A stretch of 5,757 nucleotides of DNA from DATJBC01 sp035515515 (GTDB lineage Bacteria; Actinomycetota; Acidimicrobiia; Acidimicrobiales; UBA8190). Position 1 is the stretch's first letter. Every line of letters starts with the position of its first letter. Positions 1 to 5,475 of the stretch are shown here, in pieces. Where the stretch lies: contig DATJBC010000050.1 in assembly GCA_035515515.1 (NCBI GenBank), forward strand, positions 1-5,757. Direction: 5' to 3'. Under the pieces are notes generated by a model. The model ran no database searches and had not been told where the DNA came from. It saw only the letters and a program-made list of their open reading frames with translations. Made by a program: the position numbers and the translations under genes.

Positions 1-87
1 GTCGTCCAGCCGCCGCCCGAGTCGCCCTCGCTGATGCCCTCCTTGGGGCTGAGGGCGGTGACGCCGAGGCGCAGGATGGAGTTCCCT
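1..87 (-). pseudogene. Frameshifted continuation of the serine protease, with a GDSGG motif; runs off the left edge
   Basis: Reading the minus strand one frame away from the upstream part gives a continuous peptide GNSILRLGVTALSPKEG followed by ISEGDSGGGWTT, open to the window edge. It joins naturally onto GERVFS. The TA at 88-87 would be a tyrosine codon if one base were restored. GDSGG, with its serine codon at 18-20, is the classic catalytic-serine motif of trypsin-like proteases. In some actinobacterial relatives recalled from memory, a similar SPKEG...GGGW stretch comes before the true GDSG motif, so the nucleophile could instead lie beyond the edge. The split may be a real pseudogene or a one-base sequencing or assembly error. 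Confidence 0.7.
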
Positions 88-628
88 AGGAGAAGACGCG
101 CTCGCCGAGCGTCGTGCCCCCCGTGCTCACGCCGGCGGGGCCGCCCCACACCGGGATGGTCGGGTTGACCGCCCCCACGTCGGCGGCGGCCACCTTGACC
201 AGGGCCAGGTCGTTGTAGGCGCAGGTGTTGGCGTCGCCCTCGTGGTCCTGCTGCATGGTCACCCACGAGCTGTAGACGAGGGTGCCGGGCTCCGTGGCCC
301 CGCTGATGGTCACGGGCGTGCCCACCGGCAGGGTGGGGGAGGTGCACCCGTCGGTGTCGGTGTTGCCGCCCGTCCCCGCGCAGTGGGCGGCCTGGCCGAC
401 GTAGACGTTGGTGCCGTCGCTGAAGACGAAGTTCGACGTGCACTGCGAGCCCTCGGTGAAGGTCTCCACCCCGGGGTGGACGGTGGCGCTGGCGGCCGGC
501 GCCCACGTCACGGCGGCCGGCGCGGCCGCCTCCGAGGTGCCGTGGATGACCATGCCCACGACGAGGGTCAGGGCGCCCACCACGGCCAGGGCGCGCAGGA
601 GGCGGAGCAGGGAGGCGGTGCGTCTCAT
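86..628 (-). CDS. Secreted trypsin-like serine protease, in-frame N-terminal part (frameshifted)
   Basis: This is an exported chymotrypsin-fold serine protease; its substrate is unknown. The ATG at 628 opens a 180-residue frame. Arginines at 2-3 and a hydrophobic run at about residues 8-28 look like a signal peptide, with a plausible signal peptidase site after Ala34-Ala-Ala36. The catalytic histidine is His82 in QAAHC and the catalytic aspartate is Asp140 in NDLALVKV. Cys63 and Cys83 sit where the disulfide bracketing the histidine usually lies; Cys95 and Cys136 could form a second. The frame stops at TAG (86-88), before any catalytic serine, which is too short for the family. The homologous continuation lies one frame over at 1-87. 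The start has only AGGA one base before the ATG, so the ribosome site is poor. It lies 67 bases downstream of the acyl-CoA synthetase on the same strand. The protease identity is firm; whether the gene is intact is doubtful. Confidence 0.82.
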   Translation of the reverse strand: MRRTASLLRLLRALAVVGALTLVVGMVIHGTSEAAAPAAVTWAPAASATVHPGVETFTEGSQCTSNFVFSDGTNVYVGQAAHCAGTGGNTDTDGCTSPTLPVGTPVTISGATEPGTLVYSSWVTMQQDHEGDANTCAYNDLALVKVAAADVGAVNPTIPVWGGPAGVSTGGTTLGERVFS

Positions 629-668
629 GTCCTGGCAACGAGCGGCACCGGCAGTTCTTCCGGTTTTC

Positions 669-695
669 GGGCCCCGGCCGTGCCCGGCGGGACCC
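669..695 (-). terminator. GC-rich hairpin directly after the acyl-CoA synthetase stop codon
   Basis: Read on the minus strand, GGGTCCCGCC (695-686) pairs with GGCCGGGGCCC (679-669) around a six-base loop. This gives ten pairs, including one G-U, with a single bulged base at 677. It begins at the base right after the TGA (698-696). It is followed by CGAAAACC rather than a T-run, so it is not a textbook intrinsic terminator. U-poor hairpins after stop codons are common in high-GC actinobacteria. It may separate the synthetase transcript from the protease gene. Confidence 0.4.
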
Positions 696-2360
696 TCAGC
701 GACGCCCGATGGCGGCCTCCAGGGCGGCCGCGTCCGCCTCGCCGAGTGGCTCATAGGCGTCGCCGCCGTCACGTCCCGGGCGCCACCACACCGCGTCGTC
801 GCAGTTCCAGCGCTCCGCCCGCAGGGCCCGCACGAGCACCTTGCCGGTGGCCGTGACGGGAGCGCTGTCGCACACGCGCACGAAGCGGGGCGCCCACTTG
901 GTCCCCATGTCGCCCTGGGCGGCGAGGAAGGCGGCGAAAGACCCCGGGTCGAAGGCCGTCCCGGGGCGCAGCTGGATGGCCGCCATGACCTGGTCACCGA
1001 CGGCGGGGTCGGGCACGGCGTACACCACCGCCACCACGACGTCGGGATGGCGCTCGAGGACGCGGGCCACGGGCGCGGCCGCGAAGTTCTCGCCGTCGAC
1101 GCGCAGCCAGTCGTCGGCGCGCCCCGCGAAGTAGAAGAAGCCCGCCTCGTCGCGGTACGCCAGGTCGCCGGTCCAGTACCAGCCGTTGCGCAGCCGGGCC
1201 CGCTCGGCTTCGTCGTTGCGCCAGTACCCCTCGAAGCCGGCCGCGCCGCCGGCGGAGACGAGCTCGCCGATGGCCTCCTCGGCGTTGAGGAGCCGCCCGC
1301 GATCGTCGAAGCGCGCCGGCGGGCACTCGCGTGCGGTGACGGGGTCGACCACCATGGTCCCCTCGGGGGCGCGCCCCAGCGCGCCCGGCGGGGTGTCGCG
1401 CGTGCGCTGGACGGTGGCACCGCCCTCGGTGGAGCCGTAGTTGTCGGTCACCGTGCACCCGAAGCGCTCGGCGAAGCGGGCCACGTCGCGCTCGGCGCCC
1501 TCGTTGCCGAACACCTTGACGAGCGGGTTCTCGGCGTCGTCGGGCCGCTCGGGGGTGGCCAGGATGTAGGAGAGGGGCTTGCCCACGTAGTTGAAGTAGG
1601 TGACGCCGTGGCGGCGCACGTCGGGCAGGAACCCCGACGCCGAGAAGCGCCCGCCGGTGGGCAGCGCGATGGCACACCCCCCGGCGATGGCGGGCGCCAG
1701 CCCCGCCATGAGCGCGTTGGAGTGGAACAGGGGCATGGCCGCGTAGCACACGTCGTCGGGCCCCAGCCCGTACATCTGGGCCACGATCACGCCGATGCGG
1801 GCCAGGCGCCCGTGGGTGCAGCGGCACGCCTTGGGCGCCCCCGAGGTGCCCGAGGTGAAGATGAGGTAGCCGAGGCTGTCCTCCTCCACGGCGGCCACGG
1901 CGGGGTCGGGGAGGGCGGCGCCGGCGTGGGGGGCGAGCACCGCGCCGTAGCCGGGATCGTCGACCACCACCACGCGGGGGCCCGGCCCGTCGACGGGCCC
2001 GATGCCCGGCCCGAGGTCGAGGCCGTCGACGAGCGGCAGGTGGGCGGTGTCGGTGACGAGCAGCTGGCACTCGGTGTGGGCCAGGTCCCGGGCGAGGTCG
2101 GCGCCCCGGTGCGTGGTGTTGCCCCCCACCAGCACCGCCCCCCCCAGGGCGGCGGCGCCCAGCCACAGGACGTGCTCGGGCACGTTGTCGAGGAGGGTGG
2201 CCACGTGGAAGGGCCCCGGGACCCGGCGCTCGGCGAGGACCGCGGCGCGCACGGCCGCGGCCGACACGACCGTGTCCCAGGTCCAGGTGCCGTCCTCGGC
2301 CACGAGCCCCACGTGGGTGTCGCCGACCCGGGCCCGCAGCAACTCGGCCATGGTGTCCAT
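696..2360 (-). CDS. fadD17: FadD17-like acyl-CoA synthetase (AMP-binding, adenylate-forming)
   Basis: It activates a carboxylic acid to its CoA thioester through an acyl-adenylate, using ATP and CoA in the cytoplasm. The 554-residue protein has the core signatures in order: the phosphate-binding loop FTSGTSGAPK (168-177), NYGSTEGG (307-314), YWTGDL with Asp399, the hinge region GRADDWLRVDGEN with Arg420, and the C-terminal lysine Lys507 in TATGK. The central stretch (DDVCYAAMPLFHSN, YVGKPLSYILATPE, GNEGAE) closely resembles Mycobacterium FadD17 as I recall it, so steroid side-chain acids are the favoured substrates; this was not checked by alignment. ATG 2360 was chosen over a GTG at 2387 because GAGGA sits six bases upstream of it. 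The gene is divergent from the flavin oxidoreductase, with a KstR-like box between them. A GC hairpin follows the stop. Other fatty-acid ligases of the FATP/FadD group are the alternative. Confidence 0.93.
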   Translation of the reverse strand: MDTMAELLRARVGDTHVGLVAEDGTWTWDTVVSAAAVRAAVLAERRVPGPFHVATLLDNVPEHVLWLGAAALGGAVLVGGNTTHRGADLARDLAHTECQLLVTDTAHLPLVDGLDLGPGIGPVDGPGPRVVVVDDPGYGAVLAPHAGAALPDPAVAAVEEDSLGYLIFTSGTSGAPKACRCTHGRLARIGVIVAQMYGLGPDDVCYAAMPLFHSNALMAGLAPAIAGGCAIALPTGGRFSASGFLPDVRRHGVTYFNYVGKPLSYILATPERPDDAENPLVKVFGNEGAERDVARFAERFGCTVTDNYGSTEGGATVQRTRDTPPGALGRAPEGTMVVDPVTARECPPARFDDRGRLLNAEEAIGELVSAGGAAGFEGYWRNDEAERARLRNGWYWTGDLAYRDEAGFFYFAGRADDWLRVDGENFAAAPVARVLERHPDVVVAVVYAVPDPAVGDQVMAAIQLRPGTAFDPGSFAAFLAAQGDMGTKWAPRFVRVCDSAPVTATGKVLVRALRAERWNCDDAVWWRPGRDGGDAYEPLGEADAAALEAAIGRR

Positions 2361-2366
2361 CGGTCG

Positions 2367-2371
2367 TCCTC
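2367..2371 (-). promoter_or_regulatory. Ribosome binding site of the FadD17-like gene
   Basis: GAGGA on the minus strand, with six bases between it and ATG 2360. It decides the start in favour of MDTMAELL over the GTG at 2387, which would put this site inside the coding region. Confidence 0.65.
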
Positions 2372-2414
2372 GGGTGCGAGACGTCACGCGGCCCAGGTCA
2401 GGGCGCTGGGACGC

Positions 2415-2420
2415 AGCCTA
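2415..2420 (-). promoter_or_regulatory. Possible -10 element for the FadD17-like gene
   Basis: TAGGCT on the minus strand fits the actinobacterial TANNNT -10 pattern and lies about 55 bases before ATG 2360. A -35 position 17-18 bases further up falls at about 2438-2444 (TTCCAGT), a poor match that touches the KstR-like palindrome. This is weak evidence from pattern alone. Confidence 0.25.
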
Positions 2421-2439
2421 CCGGGCGCGCCGCCAAGAC

Positions 2440-2453
2440 TGGAACACGTTGCA
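2440..2453. promoter_or_regulatory. KstR-like (TetR-family) operator palindrome
   Basis: TGGAACACGTTGCA matches at every fixed position the 14-base pattern TnnAACnnGTTnnA described for KstR, the TetR repressor of sterol catabolism in mycobacteria. Extended to ACTGGAACACGTTGCATT, six of the eight bases in each arm are symmetric. It lies between the divergent FadD17-like and LLM oxidoreductase genes and covers the -35 hexamer of the plus-strand promoter candidate, a position suited to repression of both. The motif match is seen directly; the identity of the regulator is inferred, and other TetR proteins bind similar GAAC-GTTC palindromes. Confidence 0.6.
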
Positions 2454-2477
2454 TTTTTGCCGGCAGGGTGGTACCGT
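2449..2477 (+). promoter_or_regulatory. Candidate promoter of the LLM oxidoreductase gene
   Basis: TTGCAT (2449-2454), a 17-base spacer and TACCGT (2472-2477) give a -35/-10 pair with ideal spacing for a housekeeping sigma factor. Transcription would start near 2484, leaving a leader of about 23 bases that contains the ribosome site at 2491. The -35 overlaps the KstR-like palindrome. This is also one of the few T-rich spots in the region. Confidence 0.45.
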
Positions 2478-2490
2478 CCGGACCGAGCGA

Positions 2491-2498
2491 GAGAGGGG
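2491..2498 (+). promoter_or_regulatory. Ribosome binding site of the LLM oxidoreductase
   Basis: GAGAGGGG with eight bases to the ATG at 2507. It supports that start over the in-frame GTG at 2468, which lies upstream of this site and inside the candidate promoter. Confidence 0.6.
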
Positions 2499-2506
2499 CG
2501 CTGGAC

Positions 2507-3634
2507 ATGGAGTTCGGGATCTTCAACGCCGTCAGCCTGCTTCCCGGGTACCGCGCCCAGCACGGTGCGGCGGCGGAGCACGACCGCATCATGGACGAGC
2601 TGGCCTACATCCGGGCCGCGGACCGCGCCGGGTTCAAGTACTCGTGGTCCTCCGAGCACCACTTCCTCACCGACTACTCGCACCTGTCGGCCAACGAGTC
2701 GTTCATGGCCTTCGCCGCCGCCCAGACCTCCAACATCCACCTGGGCTCGGGCATCTTCAACATCACCCCGCCCGCCAACCACCCGGCCCGGGTGGCCGAG
2801 CGGGTGGCCATGCTCGACCACCTGTCCGAGGGCCGCTTCGAGTTCGGCACCGGGCGGGGCTCGTCCACCATCGAGCAGAAGGGCTTCGGCATCGAGGACC
2901 AGGAGCTCACCCGGGAGATGGTCGCCGAGACGCTCCCGCAGATCGTGCGCATGTGGAAGGAGGAGGACTACTCCTACGACGGCAAGTTCTTCTCCATGCC
3001 CACCCGCAACGTCCTCCCCAAGCCCTACACCAACCCCCACCCGCCCCTGTGGGTGGCCGCCGGCAGCCCGGGCACCTTCGAGCTGGCCGCCCGCCAGGGC
3101 CTGGGCGTGCTGTGCTTCGCCTTCGGCAAGCCCGAGGGCTTCGCCCCGCTCATCGAGAAGTACAAGAAGGAGATCGAGAACGCCGAGCCCGTGGGCGACT
3201 ACGTCAACAACAACATCATGGTCACCACCCAGATGCTGTGCCTCGAGGACAGCGGCCGGGCCCGCAGGATCTTCGCCGACATCGAGTCCAACGTGCACGT
3301 GAGCCTGGTGTTCCGCTACCTCGACACCTTCCCCAAGCCCCCCGGCATCCCCACGTGGCCCGACCTCATCCCGGCCACCCCGCCCGAGCAGATCGACAAG
3401 AACGTCGACAGCGGGCTCATCGCCGTGGGGGACCCCGAGGAGGTCACGCGCTCCATCCAGCGCTTCGTCGACATCGGCGCCGACCAGCTGAGCTTCGGCA
3501 TGCTGTCGTCGTCGATGCCCATCGAGGTCTGCGAGGAGGCCGTGGCCACCTTCGGGACGCACGTGCTGCCCCAGTTCGACAAGGACCCGGTGCACTCCAC
3601 CACCCGCCAGCGAGAGGCCCAGGTCAAGACCTGA
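2507..3634 (+). CDS. LLM-class flavin-dependent oxidoreductase (luciferase-like monooxygenase)
   Basis: This is a TIM-barrel oxidoreductase of the bacterial luciferase-like superfamily, which uses reduced FMN or F420 to oxidise organic substrates in the cytoplasm. The 375-residue length is usual. Family marks seen are the N-terminal strand MEFGIFNAVS, YSWSSEHHF (45-53), the LGSGIFNITPPANHPARVAE block (79-98), MLDHLSEGRFEFGTGRG (102-118), PHPPLWVAAGSPGT (177-190) and GDPEEV (308-313) before the C-terminal helix. The block from LGSG to GTGRG is closer to the alkanal-monooxygenase branch, but cofactor and substrate cannot be read from the sequence. ATG 2507 is supported by GAGAGGGG eight bases upstream. 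It is divergent from the FadD17-like ligase and shares a KstR-like operator with it, which hints at lipid or steroid side-chain metabolism. Its end converges on the PIG-L gene with a 23-base gap. Confidence 0.93.
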   Translation: MEFGIFNAVSLLPGYRAQHGAAAEHDRIMDELAYIRAADRAGFKYSWSSEHHFLTDYSHLSANESFMAFAAAQTSNIHLGSGIFNITPPANHPARVAERVAMLDHLSEGRFEFGTGRGSSTIEQKGFGIEDQELTREMVAETLPQIVRMWKEEDYSYDGKFFSMPTRNVLPKPYTNPHPPLWVAAGSPGTFELAARQGLGVLCFAFGKPEGFAPLIEKYKKEIENAEPVGDYVNNNIMVTTQMLCLEDSGRARRIFADIESNVHVSLVFRYLDTFPKPPGIPTWPDLIPATPPEQIDKNVDSGLIAVGDPEEVTRSIQRFVDIGADQLSFGMLSSSMPIEVCEEAVATFGTHVLPQFDKDPVHSTTRQREAQVKT

Positions 3635-3657
3635 GGACGCCGCCGGCCGCGGCCCGC

Positions 3658-4461
3658 TCAGGAGGGCCCGGCACCGTTGCGCCCCGGGTCCGCGGGCGCG
3701 GGGGGGACGGGGAAGAACATCTCGCAGCCGCCGGTGAAGTGCTTGAGGAAGCGGGGCGTGAGGCCCTCGGGGGCGTCGTTGCGCGCCGCCAGCTGGGACC
3801 GGTAGGACGACACCGCCCGCTGTTTGCGCTCGCGGTAGCCGGCGGTGCGCACGATCTCGGGGCGCCCCGAGCGCCGCACGAGGCCCATGAGGCGGGCGGG
3901 ACGCTCGAAGTGCCACACGGGGTAGACGAGCAGCCGGGCGCCGGTGCCGGCCACGGCCCGGCGGGCCGCCGCCCCCAGCGCGGCGTGGTCGTTGTGGGGG
4001 TCGGTGTCCCCGGTGACCAGGACCTCGTCGGGGCGCCGGGCGGCGATCACCTCGGCCAGGGCGGCCACGAGGGTGTCGTCGTCCCGGTCGAGCTCGGCGT
4101 CGACGAAGGGGAGGCGGGTAACGTCGCCCGCGCCCAAGCCGAGGACCGTGCACGAGGCGCGCAGCTCGGCGTCCCGCAGGGCCGCCACCTCGGCGGGGTC
4201 GCCCACCGGCGACTTCGACCCGTCGGTGACCACCACCACGTGCACCGGGGTCCCGGCGTCGACCTTACGCATGATGGTGGCGCCGGCACCGAGCGTCTCG
4301 TCGTCGGGGTGCGGGGCGATCACCACGCACGAGCGCCGGGCCGACGCGTCGGTGACGTCGGTGCCCAGGCGCGCCAGTGCGGTGCGCATCACCACGCCGA
4401 GCGCGGGGTTGAACGGGTCGAGCGCGCGCTGCCCGAGCGCACGCGCCGAAGGATCGGGCAT
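3658..4461 (-). CDS. PIG-L/LmbE family zinc-dependent deacetylase
   Basis: Members hydrolyse N-acetyl groups from sugars and glycoconjugates (GlcNAc-PI, MshB, BshB, LmbE types); the substrate here is unknown. The 267-residue protein opens with VVIAPHPDDETLGAG (46-60). PHPDDE gives zinc ligands His51 and Asp54 and the general base Asp53. DPHNDHAALGA (154-164) supplies the third zinc ligand, probably His159. The rest has the expected Rossmann-like pattern (VHVVVVTDGS at 73-82) and a C-terminal GYRERKQRAVSSYRSQL segment typical of the family. ATG 4461 was chosen because the family core follows at once. A TTG at 4587 would add 42 low-complexity residues. No Shine-Dalgarno is visible at 4461, but a TAGTCT -10-like hexamer eight bases upstream suggests a leaderless message. 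It converges on the flavin oxidoreductase. No neighbouring glycosyltransferase or thiol-synthesis gene helps name a pathway. Confidence 0.9.
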   Translation of the reverse strand: MPDPSARALGQRALDPFNPALGVVMRTALARLGTDVTDASARRSCVVIAPHPDDETLGAGATIMRKVDAGTPVHVVVVTDGSKSPVGDPAEVAALRDAELRASCTVLGLGAGDVTRLPFVDAELDRDDDTLVAALAEVIAARRPDEVLVTGDTDPHNDHAALGAAARRAVAGTGARLLVYPVWHFERPARLMGLVRRSGRPEIVRTAGYRERKQRAVSSYRSQLAARNDAPEGLTPRFLKHFTGGCEMFFPVPPAPADPGRNGAGPS

Positions 4462-4469
4462 CGGCGACG

Positions 4470-4475
4470 AGACTA
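4470..4475 (-). promoter_or_regulatory. Possible -10 element for a leaderless PIG-L transcript
   Basis: TAGTCT on the minus strand fits TANNNT and lies eight bases before ATG 4461, so transcription could begin at the start codon itself. That would explain the missing ribosome site. No -35 is recognisable (CCGGGG at the expected place). Low confidence. Confidence 0.25.
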
Positions 4476-4748
4476 CCGGGACACCCCCGCCGCCCCGGCC
4501 GGCGTGGTGCGCTGCCCCGGACGCGTGCGCGCCGCACGTGTGCGCCGGCGGCGCGGGGTGGTCCCGGATGCCGCCGCGGCCGAGCAACTAGCCTCGTGGC
4601 CGGTCACCTGTGCGTCATGTGCGGGGGGCTCTGGCGTCGCTGCCTGAGGCGGGTCCTCATTCGGTGCCGGCGCTTGGTCGGGCCTGCCGCCGCTGTGTCA
4701 CCCTCGGCCCCCCCGGGGTCGGCACACGCGGTGGCGGTCCCGACGTAT

Positions 4749-4767
4749 TGCACCGGGAACCGGTGCA
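4749..4767. repeat. Perfect 8-base inverted repeat with 3-base loop
   Basis: TGCACCGG, GAA, CCGGTGCA: both arms are fully complementary. Read as minus-strand RNA it is a tight hairpin 59 bases after the isochorismatase-like stop codon, with no U-run after it. It could be a second, U-poor terminator hairpin or a protein-binding palindrome. The symmetry is certain, the role is not. Confidence 0.55.
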
Positions 4768-4790
4768 CGCGTGTATGCGCACCGCCGCCA

Positions 4791-4810
4791 CAGGGACGCG
4801 CCGCGCCCTG
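4791..4810 (-). terminator. GC hairpin downstream of the isochorismatase-like gene
   Basis: On the minus strand CAGGGCGC (4810-4803) pairs with GCG, one bulged T, then CCCTG (4799-4791), around a three-base loop. This gives eight pairs. It starts 16 bases past the TGA end of the isochorismatase-like gene. No T-run follows, so it would be a non-canonical terminator at best. With the 4749-4767 hairpin it makes a tandem pair at the end of the presumed ligase/isochorismatase-like operon. Confidence 0.4.
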
Positions 4811-4826
4811 CGGGCCGCGAGCCTCA

Positions 4827-5447
4827 CTACCCGAAGGCGGCGACCACCTCGTCGGCGCTCGCCATGGTGGCCACCAGCCGAAGGGTGTGGCGCACGAGCG
4901 CGTCGGCGTAGTCGGCGGGCACGCCCGTCACCGCGTCGCGCACCACCACCACGCCGTAGCCGAGGTTCACCGCTTCGATGGCGAGGCCGGGGATCCCGAG
5001 GTTGAGCGACACCCCGGTGGCGACGACCGTCGACACCCCGTGCGCGCGCAGGATGGGGTCGAGCGTGGTGCCGGTGAACGGCGACACGCCGTGCCCGCGG
5101 TGCGACACCAGGTCCCCCGGCTCGGGCCCCAGCTCGGGCACGAGCTCCACGGCGGGGGAGCCGTCGAGCAGGTGCTCGGGCCGGCGCAGCAACGAGGCGA
5201 TGAGCGGCGCGTTGGCGGGGGACCCCCGGCGGTCTGCCCGGAACCCGGCGGTGCAGTGCACCACGGGCACCCCGGCGGCGCGCGCCGCCTCGACGACGCG
5301 CGCCGCGCCGGCGAGGACGCCCTCGTCGCGCACCGCCGCGGCCAGCTCGGGAAAGCTCGACAGGTCGCCCACCACGCCCCGCTGGAGCTCCATGGTGAGC
5401 ACCGCGGCGCGCCCCGCGCCGATCAGCTCCGACAGGGGCGCGGGCAC
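4827..5447 (-). CDS. Isochorismatase-fold (cysteine hydrolase family) protein lacking the usual catalytic triad
   Basis: The 206-residue length and pattern match the isochorismatase-like hydrolases: strand AAVLTMELQRG (14-24), the AGVPVVHCTAGFR segment (58-70), SPFTGTTLDPILRAHGVSTV (122-141), ATGVSLNLGIP (143-153) and AIEAVNLGYGVVVVRDAVTG (156-175). Active members use Asp, Lys and Cys. Here the Asp position of VDMQ reads Glu20 in TMELQ. The Lys six residues before the SAF-type phenylalanine (Phe124) reads Gly118. The Cys in GVATNVC reads Gly151. The only cysteine, Cys65, is elsewhere. It may therefore bind rather than hydrolyse, or use another chemistry. The start is GTG 5447 with no clear ribosome site. 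It lies 28 bases after the acyl-CoA synthetase stop, so the two are probably co-transcribed. Fold is confident, function unknown. Confidence 0.85.
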   Translation of the reverse strand: MPAPLSELIGAGRAAVLTMELQRGVVGDLSSFPELAAAVRDEGVLAGAARVVEAARAAGVPVVHCTAGFRADRRGSPANAPLIASLLRRPEHLLDGSPAVELVPELGPEPGDLVSHRGHGVSPFTGTTLDPILRAHGVSTVVATGVSLNLGIPGLAIEAVNLGYGVVVVRDAVTGVPADYADALVRHTLRLVATMASADEVVAAFG

Positions 5448-5475
5448 GGTTCGGGCGCGCGGGCGCGGCGGGCGC

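Larger units (their letters stand above)
4462..4826. other. 365-base stretch without a convincing gene
   Basis: It separates the PIG-L start from the isochorismatase-like stop, both on the minus strand. Coding-type periodicity fades here and no tRNA T-loop signature was found. Plus-strand open frames through it (for example from 4596 or 4610) continue antisense into the isochorismatase-like gene and resemble no known protein. Structured elements are two hairpins near the right end (4791-4810 and 4749-4767), a weaker G-U-containing plus-strand hairpin at 4704-4722, and a possible -10 element for PIG-L at 4470-4475. Confidence 0.6.

Noticed and set aside
408..3302. A 964-codon plus-strand open frame without stops
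   Set aside because: It runs antisense through the FadD17-like gene and out of frame through the oxidoreductase. The product is low-complexity, rich in Gly, Arg, His and Pro. Such shadow frames are expected at this GC content.
3635..3657. Shared terminator between the convergent oxidoreductase and PIG-L genes
   Set aside because: Only short GCCGGC/CCGCGG self-complementary bits are present, with no clear stem-loop or T-run in the 23 bases.
2384..4153. A 589-codon minus-strand open frame antisense to the oxidoreductase
   Set aside because: The complementary plus-strand frame is a clear LLM oxidoreductase with a promoter and ribosome site; the antisense product is compositionally biased.
4462..4587. 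N-terminal extension of PIG-L from a TTG at 4587
   Set aside because: The extra 42 residues are His/Gly/Ala-rich and unlike the family, there is no ribosome site, and the PIG-L core starts soon after ATG 4461.
2002..4647. An 881-codon plus-strand open frame
   Set aside because: It overlaps three well-supported genes in wrong frames and its product has no recognisable domain.
4704..4722. Plus-strand hairpin TCGGCCCC-CCC-GGGGTCGG
   Set aside because: It needs two G-U pairs and pairs poorly on the minus strand, where the neighbouring genes are transcribed. It is probably just C/G-run composition.
4766..4773. CACGCGTG palindrome next to the perfect inverted repeat
   Set aside because: An eight-base GC-rich palindrome is expected often by chance here and nothing else supports a role.
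4596..4826. Possible small Cys/Arg-rich plus-strand peptide in the 365-base gap
   Set aside because: The frame does not end in the gap but continues antisense through the isochorismatase-like gene. It has no ribosome site and no known domain.
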